A DNA stretch of 41,657 bases. It comes from JBCAWW01 sp039024315 (lineage in GTDB: Bacteria; Bacteroidota; Bacteroidia; J057). The notes beneath the pieces were generated by a model, which saw only the letters and a program-made list of their open reading frames with translations, was not told the DNA's origin and did not search any database. The stretch is taken from NCBI GenBank assembly GCA_039024315.1, contig JBCCQN010000052.1, positions 1 to 41,657 on the forward strand. Direction: 5' to 3'. Within the stretch, counting starts at the first letter, position 1; each line of letters starts with the position of its first letter. Shown here one piece after another: positions 17,873 to 27,107 of the stretch. The translations under genes were made by a program, and so were the position numbers.

Positions 17873-20041
17873 ATGCTTAAGCGAACTCTACTTTTTTTAT
17901 GCAGCATCATTGCCTTAAAAACTGGGGCACAAGAGCTGCCGCGGTATGAAGCAATCAATTTTACGGAAGATGGCTTTTTGCTAGATTTCCCTTTCGCAGG
18001 TGGCTTCAATCAGCCTCAGTTTTCGGCCATTGACTTTAATCAAGATCAGGTTCAAGATCTCTTTGTTTTTGATCGTTCAGGAAACAAGACTCTTTGTTTC
18101 CTTGGCGTTGCTGAAAACGGCAGCATTCGCTATGAATACGCTCCTGAGTTTCAGAACCAAATACCTGAGTTAGAAAACTGGGCCCTCATGGCTGACTACG
18201 ATTGTGATGGAAAGGCTGATCTGTTTACTTCTAGCGGAACTGACAATGGGTTTAAGATTTTTCACAATCAATCTACTACGCAGGAACTCAATTTTGTGTT
18301 GGTGAAAAACTTATTATATACTCCAGATAGTCTTAAAGTCTATAATGCCGCCTCAGACATTCCAGCCTTAGATGATATAGATGGCGATGGCGATCTAGAT
18401 ATATTAGCTTTTGACCCAAGCGGTCTTTTTGTGCGCTATTATGAGCGCATTGGTGGTAACAATTGCCAAAACCTAGACTTCTCTTTGAGCGATGATTGCT
18501 GGGGGCAGTTTATGGAAGCAGGCCTCAATAATGATATCATTCTCAATACTAGCTGCAAAGGCGGTGGCTCAACTAGCGGCGTTAGGCATGCGGGTTCTAC
18601 CATTTGCACAGTAGATTTGAACGGCAATGGCGCCAAGGATCTTCTTTTGGGTGATCTCAACTACAGTAATATTGTCTTAGTTGAAAATGGCGGTACCCCA
18701 CAATCCGCTCAGATGAATAATGTAGATACTTCCTTTCCGAGTAACAACCTGCCCATTGATATCTTCATTTTTCCGGGGGTATATCATATTGATGTCGATC
18801 AAGATGGGAAAAAAGACCTGATTGCTGCTTCTAATGCCACAGGCACCGCAGTCAATCATCAAAACATTTATTATTATCGCAATACGTCTACCACAGCAGC
18901 CGAAGTCTTTGCTTTTGAAGCGCGTGATTTCATGGAAAATCAACAAGTGGACTGCGGCGAGAGTAGCTATCCGGTCTTTTTTGATTACAATGGAGATGGG
19001 CTGCTCGATATTGTAGTGGGTAATTACCTTTATCGCGCTGGCCTCCAAGCAGATTATGCAGGTCTGACTCTTTACGAAAACGTAGGTACTACCAGCCTAC
19101 CAGCCTATGAATTGATCAGCCGAGATTATCTCCAACTCGGCAACCGCTTTAATCCTGCTATTTTTGGCCTCAAACCTACTTTTGGCGACCTTGATGATGA
19201 TGGGGACGAAGATATGATTTTGGGGGATCTCAACGGTCAGCTCCATTATTTTCGCAATGAAGCTGGACCCGGTGCAGAGGCAGATTTTTTGTTGCTAGGT
19301 CCGCAATACCAAGGCATAGATGTAGGGCAGCAAGCGACTCCCGTGCTATTTGATGTCAATGGAGACAGTTTACTCGACTTAGTGATTGGTGAGCAGAGTG
19401 GCAATCTCAACTATTATGAGAATACGGGCACGGCTAGCAATCCGATCTTTGCTAGTGGAGACAATGGTTTCGGCGGCATCGATGTACAGCCCGCCTGTTG
19501 CACCGGCTTTAGTGTTCCTTTTCTTTACAAAGACGAAAATGACGAGACGCAGCTCCTAGTCGGAGCAGAAAGCGGTGCTTTATACCGGTTCAACCAATTG
19601 GATGGGAATTTGGAAGGAGATTTTGCTGAGCAAGAAAATCAGTTCGGTATGATAAGAGAAGGAACCCGTTTGAGCATCGACGCGGCAGATATAGATCAGG
19701 ATGGGGCTTTAGAATGGATAGTTGGCAATAGAAGAGGCGGTTTGGCCATTTATGAAGATTTAGGCAAGGCCCTTTCGATCAGGAGGGAAGTTACTGCTTC
19801 GCAGAACTGGCAGATCGTTCCCAATCCGGGTAAAATAGCCAAGATCATATTCGAAGAAAATCTTTCGACTTCTCCCCTACTCAATCTCCAAATCCACAAC
19901 CTGCAGGGGCAGCTCATTTATCAGGAAAACAAAATTCCAGCTAGTAGTATTGCGCTCCCCAACTTGCCCGATGGCCTATACATCATTAGTTTATGGCAAA
20001 ATGATCAATTTTTAGGCTATCAAAAGTGGTCGGTATTTTGA
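17873..20041 (+). CDS. Secreted FG-GAP/VCBS beta-propeller protein with T9SS type A signal
   Basis: A 722-residue exported protein with a signal peptide (about 1-19, LLFLCSIIALKTGAQ). It contains about nine calcium-binding FG-GAP/VCBS motifs, for example DIDGDGDLDILAFD, DLNGNGAKDLLLGD, DYNGDGLLDIVVGN, DLDDDGDEDMILGD and DIDQDGALEWIVGN, which form an integrin-alpha-like beta-propeller. A C-terminal type A sorting domain (IVPNPGKIAKIIFEENL ... GLYIISLWQNDQFLGY) directs secretion by the type IX system. The frame extends to a TTG at 17840, but the ATG at 17873 starts a proper signal peptide. Likely a surface binding protein; no catalytic domain is seen. Confidence 0.85.
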   Translation: MLKRTLLFLCSIIALKTGAQELPRYEAINFTEDGFLLDFPFAGGFNQPQFSAIDFNQDQVQDLFVFDRSGNKTLCFLGVAENGSIRYEYAPEFQNQIPELENWALMADYDCDGKADLFTSSGTDNGFKIFHNQSTTQELNFVLVKNLLYTPDSLKVYNAASDIPALDDIDGDGDLDILAFDPSGLFVRYYERIGGNNCQNLDFSLSDDCWGQFMEAGLNNDIILNTSCKGGGSTSGVRHAGSTICTVDLNGNGAKDLLLGDLNYSNIVLVENGGTPQSAQMNNVDTSFPSNNLPIDIFIFPGVYHIDVDQDGKKDLIAASNATGTAVNHQNIYYYRNTSTTAAEVFAFEARDFMENQQVDCGESSYPVFFDYNGDGLLDIVVGNYLYRAGLQADYAGLTLYENVGTTSLPAYELISRDYLQLGNRFNPAIFGLKPTFGDLDDDGDEDMILGDLNGQLHYFRNEAGPGAEADFLLLGPQYQGIDVGQQATPVLFDVNGDSLLDLVIGEQSGNLNYYENTGTASNPIFASGDNGFGGIDVQPACCTGFSVPFLYKDENDETQLLVGAESGALYRFNQLDGNLEGDFAEQENQFGMIREGTRLSIDAADIDQDGALEWIVGNRRGGLAIYEDLGKALSIRREVTASQNWQIVPNPGKIAKIIFEENLSTSPLLNLQIHNLQGQLIYQENKIPASSIALPNLPDGLYIISLWQNDQFLGYQKWSVF

Positions 20042-20067
20042 GAATCTGATCCTCTTAGGTAGTTTTA
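20038..20067 (+). promoter_or_regulatory. Candidate promoter of the M20 dipeptidase gene
   Basis: TTG at 20038-20040, a 19-base spacer and TAGTTTTA at 20060-20067 (one mismatch to TAnnTTTG), about 50 bases before the ATG at 20116. The TTG overlaps the end of the preceding gene. Confidence 0.4.
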
Positions 20068-20115
20068 GGGATGAATTGAGCTAGTCCATAGCTAGCGGCA
20101 AAATATCCCCCGAAC

Positions 20116-21486
20116 ATGGAACAAATTCGTACATATATCTCCGAAAATCAGGAACGCTTCATCGCTGAACTGATTGACCTACTCAAGATTCCTAGTATTA
20201 GTGCCGACTCCGCCTACAAGGCCGATGTCGATCACGCAGCTGATTGGTTGGTAGATCAAATCACAAAGCTGGGAGTTGATCGAGTAGAAAAATATCCTAC
20301 CCCTGGACACCCTATCGTTTATGCCGAAAAGATGGTTGGCGACGATAAGCCTACCGTATTGGTTTATGGCCATTATGATGTGCAGCCACCTGATCCTTTG
20401 GACTTGTGGCATAGCCCTCCTTTTGAGCCAGTCATCAAAGATGGTAATATCTATGCACGTGGTGCCTGCGACGATAAAGGACAAATGTATATGCATCTCA
20501 AAGCTATCGAGGTGCTTAATCAACAAGGTGGCGTTCCGTGTAACATGAAACTCCTTATCGAGGGTGAAGAAGAGATTGGTAGTGATAACCTAGAAAACTG
20601 GGTTAGAGCCAATAAAGAGATGTTAGCCGCTGATATTGTGCTCGTTTCTGATACCTCTATTATCTCCAATGAGCAGCCTTCTATTACAGTAGGCTTGCGC
20701 GGGATGTCCTATGTAGAAGTGGAAGTAACAGGTCCTAATCGCGACCTACACTCAGGCGTATATGGGGGTGCGATTGACAATCCCATCAATGTACTTTGCG
20801 AGATGATCGCCAGCATGAAGGACGAAAACGGGCATATCACCATTCCTGGATTTTATGATAAAGTAGAGGAACTCAGCCGTGCTGAACGCGATGACTTAGC
20901 CAATGCCCCTTTTGATGAAGCTGCTTACAAAGCTGATCTAGGCGTTGATGGTTTAAGAGGAGAAAAGGGCTACAGCCCCACAGAGCATGCTTCTATCCGC
21001 CCGACTTTGGACGTAAATGGTATGTGGGGAGGCTATATCGGCGAGGGCGCAAAAACGGTACTTCCCTCCAAAGCTTTCGCCAAAATATCGATGCGCTTGG
21101 TACCCAATCAGGTATCCTCAGAGATTACCGAACTCTTTCAAAATCACTTTCAAGCCATCGCTCCCGACTCTGTCAAGGTAGAGGTAAGGCCGCATCATGG
21201 TGGAGAGCCTGCAGTAGTTTCTACTCAAAGCGCTGGCTATCAAGCAGCCGCTAAAGCCATGAGCGAAACTTTCGGTATTCAGGCAATTCCAACCCGTGGG
21301 GGTGGCTCGATTCCGATCGTTGCCATGTTTCAAGCAGTACTTGGTCTCGATACTATCTTGATGGGATTTGGTTTGAATTCAGATAATATTCACAGTCCTA
21401 ACGAAAAATACGGTATCTTCAATTATCTCAAGGGGATAGAAACGATCCCCTTGTTCCATACCTATTTTGCAGAGATGCACGCTTAA
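20116..21486 (+). CDS. M20 family dipeptidase (ArgE/DapE/CNDP-like)
   Basis: A 456-residue cytoplasmic metallopeptidase with two-zinc active-site motifs: YGHYDVQPPDP (H86, D88), ARGACDDKGQ (about 115-122), EGEEEIGS (E151/E152), VLVSDTS and NIHSPNEKYG (H426). The lid/dimerisation domain lies in the middle, with RDLHSGVYGG. It matches the family annotated as dipeptidase or beta-Ala/Xaa dipeptidase. The exact peptide substrate cannot be predicted. The next gene begins 10 bases after its stop, with a strong Shine-Dalgarno sequence over the junction, so the two are probably co-expressed. Confidence 0.92.
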   Translation: MEQIRTYISENQERFIAELIDLLKIPSISADSAYKADVDHAADWLVDQITKLGVDRVEKYPTPGHPIVYAEKMVGDDKPTVLVYGHYDVQPPDPLDLWHSPPFEPVIKDGNIYARGACDDKGQMYMHLKAIEVLNQQGGVPCNMKLLIEGEEEIGSDNLENWVRANKEMLAADIVLVSDTSIISNEQPSITVGLRGMSYVEVEVTGPNRDLHSGVYGGAIDNPINVLCEMIASMKDENGHITIPGFYDKVEELSRAERDDLANAPFDEAAYKADLGVDGLRGEKGYSPTEHASIRPTLDVNGMWGGYIGEGAKTVLPSKAFAKISMRLVPNQVSSEITELFQNHFQAIAPDSVKVEVRPHHGGEPAVVSTQSAGYQAAAKAMSETFGIQAIPTRGGGSIPIVAMFQAVLGLDTILMGFGLNSDNIHSPNEKYGIFNYLKGIETIPLFHTYFAEMHA

Positions 21487-21490
21487 GGAG
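21485..21490 (+). promoter_or_regulatory. Shine-Dalgarno AAGGAG of the YdcF-like gene
   Basis: AAGGAG lies 6 bases before the ATG at 21497 and overlaps the TAA stop of the M20 gene. It decides the start against the upstream in-frame TTG at 21467. A strong Shine-Dalgarno sequence is unusual in this phylum. Confidence 0.6.
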
Positions 21491-21496
21491 CTTGAT

Positions 21497-22123
21497 ATGC
21501 GTAAATTCTTTCGGAAGTTTTTCATCGTCTTGCTGGTAATCGTCACGCTAGTTGGTGGTATCTATTTGCTGCGCTTCCCGATCTTGAGAGGCTTAGGCAA
21601 TGCATTGATCAAAGAGGATACTGCTCAAAAATCGGAAGCTATGTTTATCCTTTCAGGTCAAGCCGATGAAAGAGTCTCTTACGCACGGTACATCGACAAA
21701 GAAATGGGCCTCGCCCCCAAAATCATCACTTTGGGGGCGGGTATCAGCCCAACACTACAGGCTATAGGTATGTCTATCTCAGATGCTGAAATTGCACGGA
21801 GAGCTTTGATTAGTGGAGGAATAGATAGCCTCAGAATAGAAGCCATCCCCATTGGAACGAGTACATTTGAAGAATCAGAAGAAATCTTAGGCTTTTCTCA
21901 AGTGAGAGGCTACAAAAAGATTATCATTCTGAGTTCTAAATTTCATACTCGGAGGGTGCGTAACGTCTTCAGGGATAAGTTCCGCGAAGCGGGAATCGAA
22001 GTCGTGATTATGGGAGCAGAACCTAAAGATTATGAGTTGGAAAAATGGTGGGAGGACGAAGCTGCCCTCCTTTTTGTCAATAATGAATACGTGAAGCTGC
22101 TATACTATGCGATTCGCTACTAA
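21497..22123 (+). CDS. YdcF/SanA (DUF218) family membrane-anchored protein
   Basis: A 208-residue protein with an N-terminal membrane anchor (about 8-27, FIVLLVIVTLVGGIYLLRF) and a DUF218 domain outside. It shows the domain's pattern: an early AMFILSGQADERVSYA, central IGTSTFEESEEIL and IIILSSKFHTRRVRNVFR. This domain occurs in SanA and ElyC, linked to envelope barrier function in E. coli, but the biochemical role is not known. Its TAA overlaps the stop codon of the convergent acyl carrier protein gene. Confidence 0.8.
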   Translation: MRKFFRKFFIVLLVIVTLVGGIYLLRFPILRGLGNALIKEDTAQKSEAMFILSGQADERVSYARYIDKEMGLAPKIITLGAGISPTLQAIGMSISDAEIARRALISGGIDSLRIEAIPIGTSTFEESEEILGFSQVRGYKKIIILSSKFHTRRVRNVFRDKFREAGIEVVIMGAEPKDYELEKWWEDEAALLFVNNEYVKLLYYAIRY

Positions 22124-22449
22124 ACAGCGACCATTAACTTCGCGCTAAGCATTTCCAAAAACTGCTCAGGGGTCCGTAAGCTTCGCCATTCATGGTCTCT
22201 CAGTACCAACGAAAAATCTTTTTCGCAGTACATGACTAGTTCGACCATATCTAGAGAATCCAAACCATAGTCTTCTTTAAGACGCTTTTGGGGACAGAAA
22301 AACTCAGCTGGTTTTTGTGCGATGTCTAAAAGCAATTCTTTGAAGGCATCCACCACTTCGTCAAAGGAAGAAATGTTTAACGGTTGCTCCGAGTTGTGTG
22401 TAGTAGTCTCCGAGAACAAGGATTCAAATTCAGCGTCAAAATGCTTCAT
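22120..22449 (-). CDS. Acyl carrier protein-like protein
   Basis: A 109-residue protein whose residues about 30-105 form an acyl carrier domain: the phosphopantetheine-attachment Ser is S65 in YGLDSLDMVELVM. A hydrophilic N-terminal extension of about 25 residues precedes it; housekeeping AcpP is about 78 residues. It stands alone on the minus strand with no synthase next to it. Its stop overlaps that of the YdcF-like gene (bases CTAA at 22120-22123), and its start is 20 bases from the divergent yjbQ. A specialised lipid or polyketide/aryl-lipid role is possible but not shown. Confidence 0.85.
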   Translation of the reverse strand: MKHFDAEFESLFSETTTHNSEQPLNISSFDEVVDAFKELLLDIAQKPAEFFCPQKRLKEDYGLDSLDMVELVMYCEKDFSLVLRDHEWRSLRTPEQFLEMLSAKLMVAV

Positions 22450-22469
22450 GTCAAAGGTGTGTCTTACTT

Positions 22470-22880
22470 ATGATCAAACAATTTCAAATAAGCCTTCCAC
22501 CATATCGGCGTGGTTTTCACCTCATTACTCGCGAAGTTCTCTCCCAAATCGATGCGCTACCAGAAGCTGGCATATTTCATCTCTTCATACAGCATACCTC
22601 TGCGGGGCTGTCCTTGAATGAAAATGCCGATCCTTCTGTTCGTCATGATTTCGAACAGATCTTCAATCGGTTAATACCTGAGAATCAAACCTACTATACC
22701 CATACGCTCGAAGGGAGCGACGATATGCCAGCTCACGTTAAATCCAGCCTGGTTGGCGCCTCCCTGAGTGTTCCGATTAGCCAGTACCGCCTCAATCTCG
22801 GTACTTGGCAGGGAATTTACCTCTGCGAGTTTCGCAACCATGGTGGCCGAAGAAAGTTAGTGGCAACCATCCATAGTTAA
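22470..22880 (+). CDS. yjbQ: YjbQ family protein (UPF0047)
   Basis: A 136-residue cytoplasmic protein matching UPF0047/YjbQ along its whole length: FIQHTSAGLSLNENADPSV with the conserved His-Thr-Ser, THTLEGSDDMPAHVKSSL, and GTWQGIYLCEFRNHGG. Family members from E. coli have weak thiamine-phosphate synthase activity, but the physiological role is unsettled. It starts 20 bases from the divergent acyl carrier gene and is followed 23 bases later by the alpha/beta hydrolase. Confidence 0.92.
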   Translation: MIKQFQISLPPYRRGFHLITREVLSQIDALPEAGIFHLFIQHTSAGLSLNENADPSVRHDFEQIFNRLIPENQTYYTHTLEGSDDMPAHVKSSLVGASLSVPISQYRLNLGTWQGIYLCEFRNHGGRRKLVATIHS

Positions 22881-22903
22881 ACAAAAAGTTTGCCAAAAAT
22901 TCC

Positions 22904-23668
22904 ATGGACTTGAATTTTAAATCATTTGGTAATGGGCCGGCCTTAATTATTTTACATGGCTTATTTGGCTCATTAGACAATTGGGTCAGCCATGCTCGCC
23001 AATTGGCCGATTCCTACAGTGTTTACCTCCTTGATCAACGCAATCACGGCAAGTCTCCTCATGATGATCAATGGGACTATGAGACCATGGCTGATGACCT
23101 AGAAGCTTTTATGGATCAGCAGGGGATCTATCAAGCACATTTGCTGGGCCACTCTATGGGCGGTAAAACGGTGATGCAGTTTGCCATGCACTTTCCTGAG
23201 CGCATCGAAAAACTGATCGTAGCAGATATGGCCCCTAAAGGCTATGAACCTCATCATATCGAGATATTAGAGACATTGATCAATATTGATTTGGCAAATT
23301 TTGAGAATCGGCAGGCCGTCGCCGCTCATATGGAGGCGAGTATTCCCGAAATGGGAGTGCGTCAATTTCTGCTCAAGAGTTTAGGGCGTGATGGGCAAAA
23401 ACAATTTCGCTGGAAGTTTAATCTACCCGTGATTTACCAAAATTACCCCAAGATACTTGAACCCATTGAGTTGGCCTTTCCTTTTGACGGTCCTACCCTA
23501 TTCCTGTCCGGTGGAAAATCCAATTATGTCAGCCCAGAGGAGCATGAATTGATTTTAGAAGGTTTTCCTGAGGCGAGTTTTGTGGTGATTCCGCAGGCAG
23601 GACATTGGTTACATGCAGATAGTCCTAGCGAGTTTTTGCAAGAAGTTCGTGCTTTTTTGGCCGACTAG
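22904..23668 (+). CDS. Alpha/beta hydrolase, YbfF-like esterase
   Basis: A 254-residue cytoplasmic hydrolase. It has the oxyanion-hole motif LHGLFGSLDNW (about 17-27), a nucleophile elbow GHSMGG with S84, MAPKGYEPHH typical of YbfF-type esterases, and a C-terminal catalytic His (H234, AGHWLHADSP). YbfF enzymes hydrolyse short acyl-CoA or ester substrates; the natural substrate here is unknown. It likely shares a transcript with yjbQ. Confidence 0.88.
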   Translation: MDLNFKSFGNGPALIILHGLFGSLDNWVSHARQLADSYSVYLLDQRNHGKSPHDDQWDYETMADDLEAFMDQQGIYQAHLLGHSMGGKTVMQFAMHFPERIEKLIVADMAPKGYEPHHIEILETLINIDLANFENRQAVAAHMEASIPEMGVRQFLLKSLGRDGQKQFRWKFNLPVIYQNYPKILEPIELAFPFDGPTLFLSGGKSNYVSPEEHELILEGFPEASFVVIPQAGHWLHADSPSEFLQEVRAFLAD

Positions 23669-23722
23669 CCGTTATGATTGTAGAAAAAGTCTTAGATTTC
23701 GCCTAATTCTTAGCGCTAGCTC

Positions 23723-24172
23723 ATGAAACTATTCAATTTTCCGATCATACTTTTTTCTTTTTGCCTCTTGTTTTTGGGAGCCTGTGGCGAATCCGCACCA
23801 CAAACTCCAGAAGAAGAGTTTATCGCCATAGAGACGCTCGATTCCAACCTGATGACGAATGATGAACCCGCACATTTTGCCAATCCTGACTTGATCGGCA
23901 ATTGGAAGCAAATAGATATGCGGATGGACGGCAAGAGCTATTTTGAAAATCTTGAACAAACTACCGTAACATTTGCCGAAAACGGCGAGATCACTTACCT
24001 CTCAGAGGGACTGCCTCCCCGTAAAGGAGAATTTATGCAGGTCAAACAGATTCTTTCCGCTCCGGAAATTTGGGAAGCAGACCTCAATGTAAAAACGCTA
24101 ACGGCTACCAAATTGGTCCTGAGTGAAGAAGTTTCTGGCCAGATGGTAGAGTATCATTACGAAAAGTTGTAA
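23723..24172 (+). CDS. Small lipoprotein with lipocalin-like domain
   Basis: A 149-residue lipoprotein: the signal peptide ends in the lipobox LGAC (about 18-21), so Cys21 should be lipidated. The mature part has a lipocalin-like pattern (DLIGNWKQIDMRMDGKS ... TVTFAENGEITYLS ... LTATKLVLSEE), common in Bacteroidota. Function unknown. It is the last gene before a 600-base non-coding stretch. Confidence 0.75.
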   Translation: MKLFNFPIILFSFCLLFLGACGESAPQTPEEEFIAIETLDSNLMTNDEPAHFANPDLIGNWKQIDMRMDGKSYFENLEQTTVTFAENGEITYLSEGLPPRKGEFMQVKQILSAPEIWEADLNVKTLTATKLVLSEEVSGQMVEYHYEKL

Positions 24173-24783
24173 GATCAATCAGCTTGGTATTCCCCCCTTA
24201 ACCTGTAAAGAGTTTTTATTCTGGCAATTTACATTGTCTAGGAATTCATTGACTGCGGATCATTTGGGGGCCATCTTTGTTGCTTTACTGCTTCGCAGAA
24301 CGCTTGTTTCCAGTCCCACGGAGCTTTAGCTCAAATTTCTTTATGGGTGAGAGGTCCTCTAACTGTGCATCTTACTGGCAGCTAGGCGGATGGGAGATTT
24401 ATCCTCGCCCTAATAATCGGAACTCTATCGAAATGGGGATGACTTTATCAGCAACTGGGCATTGCAATCCCGCTTGCTAGAGTTAAGCGTTCCGCGCAGC
24501 GGCAAAAACAACAAAGGTCCCTCGCTCCCGTACAGTAGTCGGGACTTGGGAAGACCTGAGTGGTTGAGGTAAAGGCCTAAACAAATCCAGTTGTCATGCT
24601 GAGTCCTGGCTACTGTACAGGATCAAAGCAACTTTAAGCACAAGCGTTCCGCGCAGCGGTAAAAAACCAAATTTGAGGCAAAAGGAATAGATGATGCAGA
24701 TAAGGGCAACATTGGACATGCCTAGCCAAAAAACCAAACTACTTTAGCCTTAATCCCCTGTACAAAATACTTTTCGTCTTTGC
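24173..24783. other. Non-coding stretch dominated by repeats
   Basis: About 610 bases with no convincing gene. A MITE-like unit fills 24284-24665 (separate entry). The remaining parts are AT-rich and show no terminator with a U-run after the lipoprotein gene. Confidence 0.6.
24284..24665. mobile_element. MITE-like unit with ~22-bp imperfect terminal inverted repeats
   Basis: The left end (24284-24305, TTTACTGCTTCGCAGAACGC...) is the inverted, about three-mismatch copy of the right end (24642-24665, AAGCGTTCCGCGCAGCGG followed by TAAAAA). A third, direct copy lies inside at 24485-24507. An internal inverted repeat pairs GTACAGTAGTCGGGACT (24530-24546) with AGTCCTGGCTACTGTAC (24602-24618), 15 of 17. 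There is no transposase, and a target-site duplication was not evident. Confidence 0.45.
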
Positions 24784-25242
24784 CTAAACTTGCAAGTTTA
24801 AGAGGCCAATAAGAAAGTTGTAGGGAAAACGACTTTGCATGGCGTTCCAATCTGCTTCACATTTTTGGATTTTCTTTCTCTGTTCGAGAACGCTCAATTT
24901 TGCGTCTTGGAGACTAAGGCGCCAAGCCTTCACTTCTGGCTCATCTCCATCAATGGCTTGTAGTTGAGAGAGGATTTCTTCTTGGGCACGCTCCTTTACT
25001 TGTAAGTCAAAAATCCCCTCTAATGAAAGCTTAGGGAGTTCATTTCGCTGAGTTTCACGCCAGTGCTCATATTCCGACCATAGGTTGTTCGCTCTTTTTT
25101 CCTTGCGGTCGTTGACCTCTCTGGCTTTGGTGTAAGCCACAAAAGTACCCATGACTCTTTGGTAGTAATAGTAGAGCAAAATGAGGCTCACCAACATTAG
25201 AATTACTACCGGATTTCGAAGTAAAGCAAAAAATGCACCCAT
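24784..25242 (-). CDS. LemA-like membrane protein
   Basis: A 152-residue protein with one N-terminal membrane segment (about 8-27, NPVVILMLVSLILLYYYYQ) and a charged, helical cytoplasmic or periplasmic part. The end (ADWNAMQSRFPYNFLIGLL) matches the conserved LemA C-terminus (YN..I..FP.NLIAGL..). The middle is diverged and shorter than in typical LemA (about 185 residues). The frame is open to 25356, but only the ATG at 25242 gives a sensible N-terminus. LemA function is not established. It is divergent to the first OmpA-like gene. Confidence 0.6.
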   Translation of the reverse strand: MGAFFALLRNPVVILMLVSLILLYYYYQRVMGTFVAYTKAREVNDRKEKRANNLWSEYEHWRETQRNELPKLSLEGIFDLQVKERAQEEILSQLQAIDGDEPEVKAWRLSLQDAKLSVLEQRKKIQKCEADWNAMQSRFPYNFLIGLLNLQV

Positions 25243-25364
25243 TGTGGTAAATATATTACATGAGTATAATACACAAATTAAGGAACAATTGTTTCGCAAA
25301 ACGTTTTTGGCAGTGATTTTGCAAAAATAGAAGTGATCCCACACAATTTTGCTCACACTGTTAT

Positions 25365-26888
25365 ATGCAAACTACCAACACCATTAAAATTCTAAGCTCT
25401 TTGCTCCTTTTGCTACCCTTTATGGGAATGGCACAGACCCAATCTGATCGATGGGCTTTGAGTTTAGGAGGCGGAGCAAATCGCTACTTGTCAAGCCCTA
25501 TTGTAGATCAACCCATCTCTCCTCTGTATGATCCTAGCATTGGTATTGCGGCAACCCGCTACCTTAGAGGCGGCTTTGACTTCCGTACCCAACTGTTTTA
25601 TACGCCACAAGCCAGAATTCCTATGGCTGATGGAACGCGCGCCGGTGTATCTTTGGTGGATATGAATTATCAGTTGATGTTCAAGTTTAATAATGGGGTA
25701 TTTATGCGAGAAACCGCCTTTTTCGCTCCCTACTTACTATTTGGGATTGGCGGAAGTTATGCACCAGAGCTTCCTGATGCTTACGTGCCATTGGGTGGAG
25801 GGATTAGATTTAGACTTAGCCAACGCATGAGTCTAAGAGTAGAAACCGTGCGTAAGTTTTCGCTCAATAAACAAGCAGAACAAATGGCCCATGCCATCGC
25901 CTTTGTCTATAATCTTCCAAGTAATAATGATGAAGCGCCCAGTCCCATGGAGCTAGAGGAGCCTGATGCATTATTTGCAGAAGCCATACCGATGGATCGT
26001 GATCAGGACGGCATTCTTGATGATGAGGACCAGTGCCCAGACGATGCGGGTCTAGTAAGGCTAAATGGTTGTCCAGAAAATAAGACAGTGTCCAATACAG
26101 AGGAATCTCCAGTATTAGCTAGTGCTGACCAAGCAGATGATCCCTTTGCTCACTTGGTCGGTCAAATGCCTAATTCTCAGAATGAACTCATCAACGGTTA
26201 CGCTCCATTGCCCTCAGAAGTGGACCCTAATGAGCCCATGGGGAAGATGGGCAATATCAATATCTTGGCGATGACTGATGAGATGCCGGCTGAGTCTACT
26301 TCCTTTGCGGTCAACACTGAGCCGGAACCGGTAAAAGTACCCTTCGATGCCCCTACAGACAAGGAAACGCCCAAGGCTAAGAGCTTAAGCACAAAAGAGA
26401 AAAACATTACGGATTATCCTCCGATTGATGAAACAGCTAGACAAGAAATTACCGAAGTAATTGCACCAGAGGCGGTCGATAATTTTGTAGAGCCTAAGCC
26501 TAGTCGTCGTCCTGAACTTGATAGCCCTTGTGGAGATTTTGGAGTAGCACCAGAGGACATGTATCCTATCTTGTTTCCGACCAACAGCTACAGCTTAGAG
26601 GATGATGCCTACTCCACCCTTGACTTGATTGCCGAAGCGATGCAATCATGCCCCAAAGTAAACTTGGTACTAGAAGGCCATACAGATGCGATGGGCGCAG
26701 ATGACAAAAATTTAGTCCTCTCCGTCATGAGAGCCTATAATGTGAAATATTATTTAGTGTATGAGCACGGAATATCTCAACAAAGGATCCTTTCCAAAGG
26801 TAAGGGAGAAACAGCCCCTATTGCTGACAACTCTAGTCTGCAAGGTCGCGATCAAAATCGTCGTGTTGATTTCCGTTTCATCTTCTAA
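25365..26888 (+). CDS. OmpA-family outer-membrane protein with TSP3 linker (first copy)
   Basis: A 507-residue protein with a signal peptide (about 1-23, ends GMAQTQ) and a small N-terminal beta-barrel-like domain (about 25-185). Then comes one thrombospondin type 3 calcium motif (DRDQDGILDDEDQCPDDAG, about 205-225), a long acidic Pro/Glu-rich linker, and a C-terminal OmpA peptidoglycan-binding domain (LVLEGHTDAMGADDKNLVLS ... RILSKGKGETAP ... GRDQNRRVDF). It should link the outer membrane to peptidoglycan. The next gene is a diverged paralogue. Confidence 0.9.
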   Translation: MQTTNTIKILSSLLLLLPFMGMAQTQSDRWALSLGGGANRYLSSPIVDQPISPLYDPSIGIAATRYLRGGFDFRTQLFYTPQARIPMADGTRAGVSLVDMNYQLMFKFNNGVFMRETAFFAPYLLFGIGGSYAPELPDAYVPLGGGIRFRLSQRMSLRVETVRKFSLNKQAEQMAHAIAFVYNLPSNNDEAPSPMELEEPDALFAEAIPMDRDQDGILDDEDQCPDDAGLVRLNGCPENKTVSNTEESPVLASADQADDPFAHLVGQMPNSQNELINGYAPLPSEVDPNEPMGKMGNINILAMTDEMPAESTSFAVNTEPEPVKVPFDAPTDKETPKAKSLSTKEKNITDYPPIDETARQEITEVIAPEAVDNFVEPKPSRRPELDSPCGDFGVAPEDMYPILFPTNSYSLEDDAYSTLDLIAEAMQSCPKVNLVLEGHTDAMGADDKNLVLSVMRAYNVKYYLVYEHGISQQRILSKGKGETAPIADNSSLQGRDQNRRVDFRFIF

Positions 26889-27107
26889 ATTTTATAGAAC
26901 TAGAGAATGGAGGCAAAAAAATGGTGTTTTAGTCCGTTTAGCCAAAATTCTTACTAACAAAAGAAACCGACAAATAAGCTTTTCGATATTGAAATATTAC
27001 CAGTCAGGCACAATTAACTTCCTGAGGCTGAATGATTCGATAACTTGAGGCATCTTACTTTAACGGCAAAAACTGTTTTCCTTTACAACAACGAGCAACA
27101 AAATTAC

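Noticed and set aside
24277..24480. 67-codon open frame in the repeat region
   Set aside because: It overlaps the MITE-like unit, has no recognisable domain and no start context.
25322..25346. Minus-strand TATTTTTG box with TTG as a promoter for the LemA-like gene
   Set aside because: The spacer is only about 14 bases, shorter than the 19-21 expected, so I did not list it.
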